Shown piece after piece: positions 1-9,259 of a stretch of 64,000 nt of DNA. How positions within the stretch are numbered: the first letter of the stretch is position 1; each line of letters opens with the position of its first letter. The stretch is from Puniceibacterium antarcticum (GTDB lineage Bacteria; Pseudomonadota; Alphaproteobacteria; Rhodobacterales; Rhodobacteraceae). A program made the translations under genes and the position numbers. The DNA is taken from assembly GCF_002760615.1 (NCBI RefSeq), contig NZ_AWWI01000066.1, forward strand, positions 62,001 through 126,000, in the 5' to 3' direction. The notes below the pieces were generated by a model. It saw only the letters and a list, made by a program, of their open reading frames with translations. It was not told where the DNA came from and searched no databases.

Positions 1-1
1 T

Positions 2-649
2 CGCGAGATCAACGCCGGGCGGCTGGCCAACGGCCAACGTCTGCCGCCCGAGCGGGAGATGGCAGTGCAGCTGGGCACCGCCGTCGGCACGCTGCGCAAG
101 GCTCTGGCGGATCTGACGGACAAGGGCCTGCTGGAGCGGGTGCAGGGGTCTGGAAATTATGTGCGCGCCAAACCGGACGCCAAATCGGTCTATGCTTTTT
201 TTCGGGTAGAACTGCTGGAAGGTGGCGGACTGCCCCGTGCGGAACTGCTGGATGTGTCCAGGGCGGACAAGAGCGTGGGGTTGCCGGATTTCGGCACATC
301 TGACGTAGCGCATCGCATCCGGCGGCTGCGTCGGCTGAATGCGACCCCTGCGGTGCTGGAAGAGATCTGGCTCGACGGGTCCTATGCCGACCGGTTGGAT
401 CCCGCTGAGATGTCGGAATCCCTCTACCTCTATTATCGCAGTGCGCTGGGGCTGTGGATCACCCGGGTGGAGGATCGCGTCGGGCTGGGTGCGGTCCCCG
501 ACTGGGCGCCTGATGTCTTTGGGCCGCGTCCGGGGACGCCCTGCGTGATGGTGGAGCGGATCAGCTGGGGGCAGGACGGCGCGCGCGCCGAGGTGTCGCG
601 CAACTGGATCGATACGGATGTGGCGCGTTACGTGGCGCGCCTTGGGTAA
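2..649 (+). CDS. GntR-family transcriptional regulator with UTRA-like domain (5' end outside window)
   Basis: The reading frame is open from base 2, so the N-terminus is missing. The first ~55 visible residues form the end of a GntR winged helix (LPPEREMA, then GTLRKALADLTDKGLLERVQG, the typical recognition helix and wing). The remaining ~150 residues look like the UTRA effector-binding domain of the HutC branch. It ends 10 bases before a Gfo/Idh/MocA dehydrogenase, so it probably controls that gene and a sugar or polyol pathway. The ligand cannot be told from the sequence. DNA-binding class is clear; the effector domain call is by overall fit. Confidence 0.85.
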   Translation, partial: REINAGRLANGQRLPPEREMAVQLGTAVGTLRKALADLTDKGLLERVQGSGNYVRAKPDAKSVYAFFRVELLEGGGLPRAELLDVSRADKSVGLPDFGTSDVAHRIRRLRRLNATPAVLEEIWLDGSYADRLDPAEMSESLYLYYRSALGLWITRVEDRVGLGAVPDWAPDVFGPRPGTPCVMVERISWGQDGARAEVSRNWIDTDVARYVARLG

Positions 650-659
650 GGGCACCGAG

Positions 660-1760
660 ATGAAGACGATCAATTATGGCCTCATTGGCTGCGGCATGAT
701 GGGGCAAGAGCATCTGCGCAACATCGCCCTTTTGGAAGGAACCCGCGTCGCCGCGATCTTTGAGCCGGATGCCACCATGGCGCAGGCGGCGCTGGATCTG
801 GTGCCGGGCGCGCAGCTTGTGAGTTCGGTCGAGGCGCTGCTGGGGCTGCCCGAGCTTGACGCGCTGGTGATCGTGTCGCCCAACCATCTGCATGTGGCGC
901 AGCTGGAACTGATCGCGGCGCGCCGCCCCTTGCCGGTGCTGGTGGAAAAGCCGCTTTACACGATGACCGAGGATGCGGGTCGTGTGCAGCGCCTGCTGGA
1001 GACATATCCCGCGCCGGTCTGGGTGGCGATGGAATATCGCTACATGCCGCCGATCGCCGCGCTGCTGGATCAGGCGCAGGCGGCCACGGGCGGGGTGAGG
1101 ATGCTGACCATTCGCGAACACCGCTTTCCCTTTTTGCCCAAGGTCGGCGACTGGAACCGGTTCAACCGCAATACCGGCGGCACTCTGGTCGAGAAATGCT
1201 GCCATTTCTTTGACCTCATGCGGCTGGTGATTGAGTCCGAACCGGTGCGGGTGATGGCAAGCGCCGGGCAGGCGGTGAATCACAAGGACGAAGCCTATGG
1301 CGGTGAGGTGCCCGACATCTGGGACAATGCCTATGTCATTGTCGATTTCGCCAGCGGAGCGCGTGCCATGCTGGAGCTGTGCATGTTCGCGGAAGGCAGT
1401 CGTTACCAAGAGGAGGTCAGCGCCGTTGGACCCATGGGCAAGATCGAGGCGCTGGTGCCCGGCCCGGGGCGGTTCTGGCCTGTGGCGCTGGGCAGCCCGC
1501 CAGTGCCGCAGCTGATCGTCAGCCCGCGCAGCCCCAAGGGGCCGCACCGCATTGATATCCCGGTGGACCCCGCCCTGCTGGCGGCGGGCGATCACAACGG
1601 ATCGACCTATTACCAGCATCAGCGGTTTCTGGATGTGGTGCGCGGGCAGGGCGTGCCCGAGGTCAGCCTGAACGACGGTTTTGCCGCCGTGCGCATGGGG
1701 CTGGCGGCGCAGGAATCGGCTCTGACAGGGCAGGCGGTGGTTCTGGCCTCAAAGCTTTGA
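660..1760 (+). CDS. Gfo/Idh/MocA family NAD(P)-dependent oxidoreductase
   Basis: The protein is 366 aa. The N-terminus carries a Rossmann dinucleotide fold (YGLIGCGMMGQEHL near residues 5-18), and EKPLYT near residue 95 is the conserved family lysine motif that binds cofactor and substrate. The second half is the mixed alpha/beta substrate domain. Family members oxidise or reduce sugars, inositols and their derivatives in the cytoplasm; the substrate here is unknown. The ATG at 660 is preferred over an in-frame ATG at 618 because the extra residues would overlap the regulator and the fold begins at once after 660. It lies just downstream of a GntR regulator and probably forms one unit with it. 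Confidence 0.9.
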   Translation: MKTINYGLIGCGMMGQEHLRNIALLEGTRVAAIFEPDATMAQAALDLVPGAQLVSSVEALLGLPELDALVIVSPNHLHVAQLELIAARRPLPVLVEKPLYTMTEDAGRVQRLLETYPAPVWVAMEYRYMPPIAALLDQAQAATGGVRMLTIREHRFPFLPKVGDWNRFNRNTGGTLVEKCCHFFDLMRLVIESEPVRVMASAGQAVNHKDEAYGGEVPDIWDNAYVIVDFASGARAMLELCMFAEGSRYQEEVSAVGPMGKIEALVPGPGRFWPVALGSPPVPQLIVSPRSPKGPHRIDIPVDPALLAAGDHNGSTYYQHQRFLDVVRGQGVPEVSLNDGFAAVRMGLAAQESALTGQAVVLASKL

Positions 1761-1836
1761 TCCCGGCCGATTGTGGGTCGCCAAGGGCGGCCACGGGCGT
1801 TAGCAGGTGACTGCATTCACCAGAGGGAGAGCCGAG

Positions 1837-2346
1837 ATGGCCTGTGTACTGTGCGGCGCGGAAGACGCGCGCGGGATCGTTGTTGCACCAAAGGATATCG
1901 AGGTACCGGTCTGTGACACCTGCCGCGTCGGGATCGAGACTGGCCCGCAGGACGTGCCGCACTGGCAATGCCTGAACGAGGCGATCTGGTCCGAGGATGC
2001 TGCGACCAAGGTGCTGGCCTGGCGGCTGCTGAACACGCTGGACGCGCTTTGGGCCAAGGAGCTGCTGGAAATCGCGTATCTGGAACCCGACGATCTGGAC
2101 TGGGCACAGGCGGGCGTCGGTGCCCTGCCGGATCTGCTGCATCGTGACAGCAACGGCGTCGTGCTGGCGCAGGGTGACACGGTTGTGCTGATCAAGGATC
2201 TGACCGTGAAGGGCGCGGGATTTACCGCAAAGCGGGGCACCGCGGTGCGGGGCATTTCTCTGGTTGCTGACAATGCAGAGCATATCGAGGGCCGCGTCGA
2301 AGGTCAGCGCATCGTGATCCTGACGCAGTTCGTCAAGAAATCCTGA
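1837..2346 (+). CDS. PhnA-domain protein (zinc-ribbon, YjdM-like)
   Basis: The protein is 169 aa. Its N-terminus has two CxxC pairs (CVLC near residue 3 and CDTC near residue 26) that form a zinc ribbon. The C-terminal third (QGDTVVLIKDLTVKG, then KRGTAVRGI) is the SH3-like PhnA domain. The family was named for alkylphosphonate use in E. coli, but its biochemical role is unsettled, so no reaction is claimed. Start chosen at the ATG with a GAGGGAGAG ribosome site just upstream; an in-frame ATG at 1807 lacks one. It converges with dtd, and the gap carries a degraded copy of the GATATTTG-type motif. Confidence 0.85.
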   Translation: MACVLCGAEDARGIVVAPKDIEVPVCDTCRVGIETGPQDVPHWQCLNEAIWSEDAATKVLAWRLLNTLDALWAKELLEIAYLEPDDLDWAQAGVGALPDLLHRDSNGVVLAQGDTVVLIKDLTVKGAGFTAKRGTAVRGISLVADNAEHIEGRVEGQRIVILTQFVKKS

Positions 2347-2404
2347 AGTCTGGCGCCTGTTGCGCGGTCGGATTTTGCGTATTTGCAAAGAGAAGAAGCA
2401 GGGG

Positions 2405-2848
2405 TCAGTCCGCTGTATCCACCCAGATTGTCACCGGGCCGTCGTTGATGAGGCTCACCGCCATGTCGGCGCCAAAGCGCCCCGTGGCGGTGAGAATGTT
2501 CAGGCTTTGGATGCGGTCGACGAAATAGTCGTAGAGGCGGCGGCCCTCATCCGGCGGGGCAGCGCTGGAAAAGCCGGGGCGATTGCCGCGCGAGGTGTCG
2601 GCCGCAAGGGTGAACTGGCTGACCACCAGTGCGGCGCCGCCGATGTCGGTGACAGAGCGGTTCATCTTGCCTGCCTCATCGGTGAAGATGCGCAGCTTGG
2701 CGATCTTGGCGGCGAGCTGGTCCGCCTCGGCCTCTGAATCCCCCTGCATGGCGCAGATCAGGATCAGCAAGCCGGGGCCGATCTCCCCCAGCACCGCGCC
2801 ATCGACCGAGACCGAGGCGCGGCTGACCCGCTGAAGCAGTGCCCTCAC
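2405..2848 (-). CDS. dtd: D-aminoacyl-tRNA deacylase
   Basis: The 147-aa protein matches the full DTD family length. It starts [13 protein letters not shown] and carries both active-site signatures: SQFTL near residue 80 and NDGPVT near residue 137 (the Gly-cisPro-type pocket region). The enzyme hydrolyses D-aminoacyl-tRNAs and mischarged glycyl-tRNA(Ala) in the cytosol as translational quality control. Its start overlaps the stop of the upstream sugar kinase by 4 bp (ATGA), so the two are probably translationally coupled although their functions are unrelated. Confidence 0.97.
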   Translation of the reverse strand: MRALLQRVSRASVSVDGAVLGEIGPGLLILICAMQGDSEAEADQLAAKIAKLRIFTDEAGKMNRSVTDIGGAALVVSQFTLAADTSRGNRPGFSSAAPPDEGRRLYDYFVDRIQSLNILTATGRFGADMAVSLINDGPVTIWVDTAD

Positions 2849-3747
2849 AGCTCGTTGAGCCAGGGCGGGTTCGCGCCTGCGCGGCTGACGGTGATTGCGG
2901 CAGCCTGAGCGCCAAGTTCGACGGCGGATTTCAGAGTTTCGAGCGTGGCTGAGCGCAGGGCGTCGCGGTTGAGCAGCCCATCCCGGGCCAGACCCGCCAG
3001 AAGGCCCGCGTTGAACGTATCTCCTGCGCCGACGGTGTCCACAACGGTGGCCCGGGTTGCGGGCACGCGCAGGGTTTCGGTTGCTGTGGTGGCATCGACG
3101 CCTTCGGCACCGCGTGTCACCAGAACAAGGGCGGTGCCCGCAGCGATCAGATCTGCCGGAGTGGTGCCGAGCCAGTCCATATCTTCGTCCGAGACCTTGA
3201 TGATGTCGGCCTTTGGCAGCATCGAGCCGAGGCGGTTGCGATAGGCGGCTTCATCCGTGATGAAATTCGGGCGAATGTTGGGGTCGATCATGATCACGCG
3301 CTTGCCGGCCTCGCGCAGGCAGAGCATGGCATAGCTGTCGGCGGCGGGTTCGCTGACCAGAGAGATGCCGCCAAAGAACAGCGCCGTGACCGTGTCGTGC
3401 AGCGCCGGCAGGTCATGGGCGGCGAGCATGCGCCCGGCGGTCATTTCATCATAAAAGGCGTATTTGGCATGGCCGTCGGTCAGTGTGACAAAGGCGAGCG
3501 TGGTGGGACGTTCGCTGCGCGGCGAGAGGGAATAATCCACATGCGAGTGGTCCAGCGTGGCACAGAGCTGGGTGCCAAAGAGGTCGGTCGACAACCCGCC
3601 GAAATAGCCCGAGGGGGCGCCGAGTCGGCCCAGTGCGATGGCTGTGTTGAACACCGCGCCGCCTGAAAGGGGCGAAAACGCCGGTTCGCCCGCTGTCGTT
3701 TCACGCGGGAGCATGTCGATCAGGGCTTCGCCGCAGGACAGGATCAT
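2845..3747 (-). CDS. PfkB-family carbohydrate kinase (fructokinase-like)
   Basis: The protein is 300 aa. It has the N-terminal PfkB signature ([15 protein letters not shown] near residue 29, sugar binding) and the C-terminal [17 protein letters not shown] signature near residue 240, which includes the anion hole and the catalytic aspartate. It phosphorylates a sugar with ATP in the cytosol; fructose is the most likely substrate by family resemblance, not proven. The ATG at 3747 has a perfect GGAGG five bases upstream, so a TTG at 3759 is rejected. It precedes and overlaps dtd. Confidence 0.92.
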   Translation of the reverse strand: MILSCGEALIDMLPRETTAGEPAFSPLSGGAVFNTAIALGRLGAPSGYFGGLSTDLFGTQLCATLDHSHVDYSLSPRSERPTTLAFVTLTDGHAKYAFYDEMTAGRMLAAHDLPALHDTVTALFFGGISLVSEPAADSYAMLCLREAGKRVIMIDPNIRPNFITDEAAYRNRLGSMLPKADIIKVSDEDMDWLGTTPADLIAAGTALVLVTRGAEGVDATTATETLRVPATRATVVDTVGAGDTFNAGLLAGLARDGLLNRDALRSATLETLKSAVELGAQAAAITVSRAGANPPWLNEL

Positions 3748-3852
3748 GGGAACCTCCAAAATATGTTTGCGCTAAACTGCCTTGTGGGGGCGGTGGGGGC
3801 AAGGGGCTGCGCTAGTCTGACGGGCGGGATTATGCGCAGAGCGCCGGGGCGT

Positions 3853-4983
3853 CTATTGGTTCATGGCGATCACATAGCCCACACCGGCTGCCACGATCAC
3901 GCCCAGCACCACGGCGAGCGCGATTTTCCAAGTCGACCACGGGCGTTCCCCCTGCACGCGGCCGGTCTGGCCGTTGACGACAAAGCGGTAGCTTTGCCCG
4001 CGATACTTGTAGGCCGCGAGCCAGACCGGCAAGAGCACGTGTTTGAAGGTCACGGCGCTGACATCCGTATCGACGCTGTGGATACGCTGACGGTCACCGC
4101 CGATGTCGAATTTCACGTCACGCGCGATCTGCTGATCCATCAGGGCGCGCGCCTCGGCAAAGCCGGTGTCGAGATCGAGGGTGTAGCCTTCGGCGCGGAA
4201 CCCGGCAAGGAATTCGGGGCGGTAGGGTTCTAGGCGGGTGAGATCCCAAGGCTGCAGCGCATCGGTGAAGCGCTTGGGCAGAGAGGTCGCGGCGAGCACC
4301 AGCACATCATCGAAAAAGCGCGCAACGCGGCCCGAGACCGGGTGCCAGCGGATCTGCTGCACCTGCTGGGTTGTCGGCTTGCCGTCGCGCATCACGGTGC
4401 GGGTTTCGTAATAGATCGTGCCGCGCTCGCCGCGATAGGCGGATTTCGTATCGGCATCATAGGTCCAGTAGGGGACATAGATGCCCTGCATCCGGCGCCC
4501 CTTGCGGGCATAGTCCGTGAGGCCGTTGGGCGCGAACCACAACCCGCCGAGCCAGTCTGTCATCGCCTGTTTTGCCTTGGGTTCGTCCAGTTCGAAGGGC
4601 AGCACACCGCGCGGCTTGATCTGGCGGTGGGTGCCGGTGTCGGCCACCACGGGGGTGGCGCAAAACGGGCAGTCGGTGGCGTGAACATCCGGGTTGAATT
4701 CCACCTGCGCGCCGCAATTGGGGCAGGTGGAAACGCGGGTCTCCTCGATCTCCTGCAAGGGCAGCAGATTGGCCAGGGCCTTGCGGAAATCCAGTTCCTT
4801 GATGCCGCCGCCCCAGGGGCCGCTTGTGCCCGTCACCTTTGCCGTATTGCCGCAATGGTCGCAGATCAGCAGGCCCTGCGCGGGGTCAAAGCGCATCTCT
4901 GACCCGCAGGCGTTGCAGGGAAAGCGGTGTTCCTGAACCGGGGCCGGAGGGGGGGCCGGAGCGGGAGGCGGGATGTCGGACAT
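3853..4983 (-). CDS. TFIIB-type zinc-ribbon membrane protein of an SPFH operon
   Basis: The protein is 376 aa. A proline/alanine-rich start is followed by one zinc ribbon (CNACGSEM...CDHCGN, residues 23-45) and a second (CPNCGAQ...CPFC, residues ~88-108). The long middle part has no motif I can name. Residues ~350-372 form one membrane helix (KIALAVVLGVIVAAGVGYVIAM), so it is tail-anchored with the bulk in the cytoplasm. Databases often mislabel this family as PriA or helicase; no helicase motif is present. It lies 50 bp downstream of the SPFH protein in a conserved-looking operon with TelA and XpaC, pointing to a membrane-associated complex. Confidence 0.75.
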   Translation of the reverse strand: MSDIPPPAPAPPPAPVQEHRFPCNACGSEMRFDPAQGLLICDHCGNTAKVTGTSGPWGGGIKELDFRKALANLLPLQEIEETRVSTCPNCGAQVEFNPDVHATDCPFCATPVVADTGTHRQIKPRGVLPFELDEPKAKQAMTDWLGGLWFAPNGLTDYARKGRRMQGIYVPYWTYDADTKSAYRGERGTIYYETRTVMRDGKPTTQQVQQIRWHPVSGRVARFFDDVLVLAATSLPKRFTDALQPWDLTRLEPYRPEFLAGFRAEGYTLDLDTGFAEARALMDQQIARDVKFDIGGDRQRIHSVDTDVSAVTFKHVLLPVWLAAYKYRGQSYRFVVNGQTGRVQGERPWSTWKIALAVVLGVIVAAGVGYVIAMNQ

Positions 4984-5004
4984 GAACTTTTATGCCTCCG
5001 GCGG

Positions 5005-5024
5005 GGATATTTGAGGGCAGATGA
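5005..5024 (+). repeat. Intergenic 20-bp repeat, copy 1
   Basis: The 20-mer GGATATTTGAGGGCAGATGA occurs here and again, base for base, at 12636-12655. Both copies are intergenic and preceded by a C/G-rich stretch. This copy separates two co-directional minus-strand genes. A degraded relative (GTATTTGCAAAGAGAAGAAG) lies near 2379. I recall similar sequences being common between genes in Rhodobacterales; the function is unknown. Confidence 0.7.
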
Positions 5025-5033
5025 AACCGGGGC

Positions 5034-6155
5034 TCAGGCGCCGGGGGGCGGAGGGGGTGGCAGCACGGTAAAGAGCTGGGCGAGTTCGGTCACGTCCTCA
5101 GCCCGGAGCCAGCCGTCCTGACCGGCGGTCCAGACATAGCTTTCCCGCGTCAGTTCGCCGTTTGCGGCCATGCGGCCCAAGGCGGCGCGCGAAAAGGGGC
5201 CTTTGGTCTGGCCGTTTTCGGCCACATGCCAGACATGCTCGACCGGGGGCGGGGGCGGCGCTGACGGGGTGGGGTGCTGTTGCGCGGGCGCGGCGCCCCA
5301 GGGGCCCTGCCGCGACATCTGAGCGGCCATGGCCATGCCCATTCCGGCCCCAAGGCCTGCGGCCATGCCGCCCCCGGCGGGATTGTTGGCAGCGGCTGTC
5401 ATTGCCTCGGCGGCGGAGTATTGCGTGAACTTGCCCAGATCCCCGGCGAGGCCCATGGAGGTGCGTTTGTCCAAAGCCTGTTCGACGGCAGGGGGGAGGG
5501 AGATGTTTTCGATATACATCTCTGGCATGGTGAGGCCGTAGTCTGCGATGGTTTGCGACACTTCGCCTGCCACCAGCTTGCCCAGATCGCCGGTATTGGC
5601 GGCCATGTCGAGCACGGGGATGCCCGAGGAGGCAAGCACGCGCGATACCTCTTGCACGATGATGTTGCGGATCTGAAAGCTGATTTCGTCCATCGTGAAT
5701 TCGCCGTCGGTGCCGACGATTTCGCGCAGAAATTTTGCCGCATCGGTCACGCGGATCGAATAGGTGCCGAAGGCGCGCAGGCGGACCGGGCCGAATTCCG
5801 GGTCCCGCGCGATGATCGGGTTCTTGGTGCCCCATTTCAGGTCGTTGAAGCGGGTGGTGTTGACGTAGTAAATCTCGGATTTGAAGGGCGATTTAAAGCC
5901 GTGATCCCAATGCTGCAGCGAGGTCATGATCGGCATGTTGTTGGTTTCGAGCATGTAGAGCCCGGGGGTGAACACATCCGCCAGCTGGCCTTCGTGCACG
6001 AAGACCGCCGCCTGACCTTCGCGCACGGTCAGCTTGGCGCCATACTTGATCTCATGGCCTTCGCGCTCGAACCGCCAGACCATGGTGTCGCGGGTGTCGT
6101 CGGTCCAGTGGATGACGTCGATGAACTGTCCGCTGAGAAAGTCGAAAATGCCCAT
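5034..6155 (-). CDS. SPFH-domain protein with C-terminal GYF-type domain
   Basis: The protein is 373 aa. Residues ~20-270 form an SPFH/band-7-like core of the 'virion core protein' subgroup, with helix-forming repeats and an Ala/Gly/Met-rich linker (residues ~260-290). A PPPPPVEHVWHVA hinge leads into a GYF_2-like domain (NGQTKGPFSRAALGRM, residues ~305-365), which usually binds proline-rich peptides. Such proteins scaffold membrane microdomains. The proline-rich N-terminus of the zinc-ribbon protein downstream is an obvious candidate ligand; that is inference. Start supported by AGGAG eight bases upstream. Confidence 0.8.
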   Translation of the reverse strand: MGIFDFLSGQFIDVIHWTDDTRDTMVWRFEREGHEIKYGAKLTVREGQAAVFVHEGQLADVFTPGLYMLETNNMPIMTSLQHWDHGFKSPFKSEIYYVNTTRFNDLKWGTKNPIIARDPEFGPVRLRAFGTYSIRVTDAAKFLREIVGTDGEFTMDEISFQIRNIIVQEVSRVLASSGIPVLDMAANTGDLGKLVAGEVSQTIADYGLTMPEMYIENISLPPAVEQALDKRTSMGLAGDLGKFTQYSAAEAMTAAANNPAGGGMAAGLGAGMGMAMAAQMSRQGPWGAAPAQQHPTPSAPPPPPVEHVWHVAENGQTKGPFSRAALGRMAANGELTRESYVWTAGQDGWLRAEDVTELAQLFTVLPPPPPPGA

Positions 6156-6181
6156 GTCATGGTCTCCTGTCGATCATTGGA

Positions 6182-7144
6182 TCAGCTTGACCCGCCTGCA
6201 TAGCGCACTGCGAGTTCGTGCACGATGGGGCGGGCCTCTTCGGCGGTCATGCCGGGCGTCAGGCGAGGGTCGTAGAGCATGCGCAGCATAATCTCGTCCT
6301 GCTTGGTCAGCAGGGCGAATTCGTCGTCGTCATTGAAGATCGACGGACGCGCCTGCGGGCTGTCATTGGCTAGCCCCATACCCTGTGCGACCTCTTCGTG
6401 CACGCAGGAGCGCATCAGGAGTTCGGGATGTTCGGCGCGGATCAGGGCGATGGACTGGCCGTAGCTGTAGCCGCCGATATCCTGAGAAAAGGCGATCACA
6501 AGGCAGTGGATCGAGCGCGGCGTGTCATCGAAGATCCGCAGCGAGGATTGATTGATGTCGGGCACAAGTTCCAGAACGCGGGGGGCAACCAGCGCCTTGT
6601 CATCCTCGCTCATGAACAACACGTGAAAATTCGGGTCGTTGTCGGACATGGTGATGGGATGGCCGGTGATCCGTGCCAGACGCGCGACATAGTGCGACAG
6701 GACGGCAGTGTCCCTGCGGCGGTCCGCGTCAGACACAGAGGGGCCGAATTCGGCCGCCACCCGGATCGGCTGGACCCATTTCTTGATCCGGCCCAGCTGT
6801 CCCGAGGAGGGGCGAAAGCCCTGCCCGCGTTCGTACTCCTCGGCCAGGGCAATCTGTTCGAAGTTGCGTTCAAGCATCGTGTCGGTAAAGGGTGTGTCGG
6901 CCCCGCCGCCGTCTGTGCGCAGCAGGCCCTGCGCCAGTTGTTCTGACTGGACCCGTGCGTAATAGCGGGTCAGCGCGGTCCTTTCCGGTGAAGGCAGGTG
7001 ACGCGCTTGCGGTTTGATCGCCGGAGGTATGGCCATGCCCGAGGGCGGGGCTGCGGATGTGACATCGGGTTGCCCGGAGCGGCGAAAGCCGCAGGCCGCG
7101 AGGGTCAGCAGGACCAGCCCGAACAGGAGTGCGCGTCGGATCAT
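6182..7144 (-). CDS. DUF2927 lipoprotein, putative metalloprotease-like
   Basis: The protein is 320 aa. The N-terminus MIRRALLFGLVLLTLAACG is a lipoprotein signal with the lipobox LAAC, so the mature protein is anchored in the periplasm. The C-terminal half has the DUF2927 hallmarks: CVHEEVAQGMGL near residue 250 (an HE-containing, metal-site-like motif) followed by FNDDDEFALLT and a LYDPRL stretch. Activity is unproven. The start at 7144 is chosen over longer in-frame options because the signal peptide begins there and the telA stop is one base upstream. It is the one extracytoplasmic member of this operon. Confidence 0.8.
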   Translation of the reverse strand: MIRRALLFGLVLLTLAACGFRRSGQPDVTSAAPPSGMAIPPAIKPQARHLPSPERTALTRYYARVQSEQLAQGLLRTDGGGADTPFTDTMLERNFEQIALAEEYERGQGFRPSSGQLGRIKKWVQPIRVAAEFGPSVSDADRRRDTAVLSHYVARLARITGHPITMSDNDPNFHVLFMSEDDKALVAPRVLELVPDINQSSLRIFDDTPRSIHCLVIAFSQDIGGYSYGQSIALIRAEHPELLMRSCVHEEVAQGMGLANDSPQARPSIFNDDDEFALLTKQDEIMLRMLYDPRLTPGMTAEEARPIVHELAVRYAGGSS

Positions 7145-7145
7145 G

Positions 7146-8345
7146 TCAGGCCTTCGGAACCGAGGTGCCGGACGTATCGCCCACGCCATCCCGGCGCGAC
7201 TTGGCCGAGGCGAGCGTGTCGCGCAAGTCCTTTTCCATCTTCTGCAGCTCTTCTTCGGCCTTGGCGCGCTTGGCCTTGCCCTCATCCGCGATCTGCAGGC
7301 TTTCGTTGATCGTGCCGATCAGGTCGGCATTGGCCTGCTTGACCGCTTCGATGTCAAAGACGCCGCGCTCCATTTCCTGGCGGATCACCTTGTTGGAGTC
7401 GCGCAGGTTCTTGGCGTTTGAGGTCAGCAGCTCGTTGGTGAGGTCATTGGCTTCGCGCACGGCGCTGGCCGCTTCGGCAGAGCGCTGAATGGTGACGGCC
7501 TGCGCCAGCTGGGTTTCCCAGAGCGGCACGGTGTTCACGAGGGTCGAGTTGATCTTGGTCACCAGCGACTTGTCGTTTTCCTGCACCAGACGGATCGAGG
7601 GCAGGGACTGCATCGTCACCTGACGGGTCAGTTTCAGGTCATGCACCCGGCGTTCCAGATCGTCGCGGGCGGCGCGCAGATCGCGCAGTTCCTGCGCCTT
7701 CATCACCTGATCTTGTTCGGCGGCGGCGGCGATTTCGGCCTCTTTCGCGGGAATGTCGGCCTCGTCCAGACCTTTGATCTTTTCCGTGCCTGCGGCGATG
7801 TAGAGGGCAAGTTCGTCATAAAAATCGAGGGTCTTTTCATAAAGAAGATCCAGCGATTTGATGTCCTTGAGCAGAGTGTATTCGTGTTTTTGCAGATCCT
7901 CGGTCACCCGGTCGATCTGCAGCTGCACCTTTTCATATTGGGCGGTGAACTTTGCAAAGGGCGCGGCGCGGCCCAGCAGTTTTTCCCACCAGCTGCGGTC
8001 GCGGCGCACGTCGAGTTCGGAGACCGAAAAGCCCCGGATCGTGCTGACGATGGAGCGCAGGGAATCGCCGGCCGGGCCGACATCTTTGTTGCGCACATCG
8101 GCGAGCATCGCCTGGCTGATTTCCTGCAGTTCTGTCTGAGCGCCGGAGCCGAAAGAGATGATCGACTGGGTGTCGGTCATGTCGATCTCGTCCATGCGCG
8201 AGCGGATCTCTTCGCCAAGGTTGGCGTCGGCCTGGGACAGCGGGGTGACGGCGTCAGCAGCCTTGGGGTCGCTCAGAACCATGGCGTTGACTTCATCGAC
8301 CAGAGCCAGCGTTTCCTGCGCCTTGGCGCGGACATTCTCAGACAT
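7146..8345 (-). CDS. telA: TelA-family toxic anion resistance protein
   Basis: The protein is 399 aa, the usual TelA length. It is strongly helical with long coiled-coil segments, e.g. around EEIRSRMDEIDM, the WWEKLLGRAAPF motif near residue 125 that marks the family, QVTMQSLPSIRLVQ near residue 235 and NSTLVNTVPLWETQLAQAV near residue 260. TelA proteins are linked to tellurite and cell-envelope stress tolerance; the mechanism is unknown. It follows xpaC by 29 bp and runs into the DUF2927 lipoprotein gene with one base between them. Confidence 0.9.
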   Translation of the reverse strand: MSENVRAKAQETLALVDEVNAMVLSDPKAADAVTPLSQADANLGEEIRSRMDEIDMTDTQSIISFGSGAQTELQEISQAMLADVRNKDVGPAGDSLRSIVSTIRGFSVSELDVRRDRSWWEKLLGRAAPFAKFTAQYEKVQLQIDRVTEDLQKHEYTLLKDIKSLDLLYEKTLDFYDELALYIAAGTEKIKGLDEADIPAKEAEIAAAAEQDQVMKAQELRDLRAARDDLERRVHDLKLTRQVTMQSLPSIRLVQENDKSLVTKINSTLVNTVPLWETQLAQAVTIQRSAEAASAVREANDLTNELLTSNAKNLRDSNKVIRQEMERGVFDIEAVKQANADLIGTINESLQIADEGKAKRAKAEEELQKMEKDLRDTLASAKSRRDGVGDTSGTSVPKA

Positions 8346-8374
8346 GGTAAATCCTTGTTCCGGGGAAGGGGCCT

Positions 8375-9256
8375 CTAGCCGAGGCGCACCCCTTCGCGTT
8401 GCAGGCGGTCGCGCAGGACTTCGATCTCGACATTGAGATCGCTGTTGGTGTCCAGCAGCAGTGTTTTGGTCTTGGCGCCGAACGTCTCTTCCAGATCGCT
8501 CAGGAGAAGCATGTAATCACTTCGGGCCTTGGCGTCACGGGTGCGGACGTAGACATCCGCGAATTTCTGCGAAGCGTCGCGCGCGCCCATCAGGTAAACG
8601 CCCAGAAACTTGCGCGCGGCGGTCAGGTCGCGGGGGTCTTCTTCGACCGTGCGGAGCAGTTCACGGGCGCGGATCTGGAACCGTTCGACGCGGGCGGCCA
8701 CCTGACGGTCACCGGAACGGGTGGCCGCCTCTGTCATGGCGGCGAGGTATTTTTCCGCCTCGTCCACAACCCGCGCGACGCGGTTCTGCTGGAAGGTATC
8801 GACGCCTTCCATCTGCTTGTCGCCGAGCGGGTCTATGCCAAAGGCGGCAAGGTGCAGGGCACCGGCGGCAATGCCGTAGATCACCGGCGCGGCAAGGCTG
8901 GCATCGCTATTGAACGTCGCAAGGGCCGCGCCGATGCCCGCAAGCGCGGCAGCAAAGATCTTGCGGGGGAGCGCGGGGCGGCGGGCCACGCGGCGGGCGG
9001 CATATTCTGCCTCTGCCCGCAGGCCATCGCGCAGCAGCCAGGCGCCAAGGGTCAGGGATGTGGCGCCCAGCAGGCCGACAGCCAGCCCTGCAGCCCCGGC
9101 GGTGAGAGATGTGAAGGCAAGCAGAATGGGTGGCAGAAACAGCAGGTTGCTGCGTGCGCCCACCGGATCGACCCGCGCGCCGTCAAAGGCAGGGCGGTCA
9201 GGATCCGAGGGACCCGTGCCATCCGGGCTGAATTTGCCGCCGAAACGCTGCGCCAT
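8375..9256 (-). CDS. XpaC-family membrane protein, 5-bromo-4-chloroindolyl phosphate hydrolysis family
   Basis: The protein is 293 aa. Three or four hydrophobic helices occupy residues ~30-75 and ~95-135, separated by the basic loop AARRVARRPALPRK. The C-terminal ~150 residues are a soluble helical domain (YLAAMTEAATRS, LGVYLMGARDASQKFADVY, SDLEETF) typical of XpaC. Despite the family name no phosphatase motif is visible. XpaC and TelA are frequent neighbours, which fits here. Three bases separate it from the stop of a 29-aa peptide gene upstream. Confidence 0.85.
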   Translation of the reverse strand: MAQRFGGKFSPDGTGPSDPDRPAFDGARVDPVGARSNLLFLPPILLAFTSLTAGAAGLAVGLLGATSLTLGAWLLRDGLRAEAEYAARRVARRPALPRKIFAAALAGIGAALATFNSDASLAAPVIYGIAAGALHLAAFGIDPLGDKQMEGVDTFQQNRVARVVDEAEKYLAAMTEAATRSGDRQVAARVERFQIRARELLRTVEEDPRDLTAARKFLGVYLMGARDASQKFADVYVRTRDAKARSDYMLLLSDLEETFGAKTKTLLLDTNSDLNVEIEVLRDRLQREGVRLG

Positions 9257-9259
9257 TTT

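Noticed and set aside
561-1619. Long open frame antisense to the Gfo/Idh/MocA gene
   Set aside because: GC-rich codon bias leaves long antisense frames. The product is His/Arg-rich with no family features and no ribosome site, while the plus-strand gene is clear.
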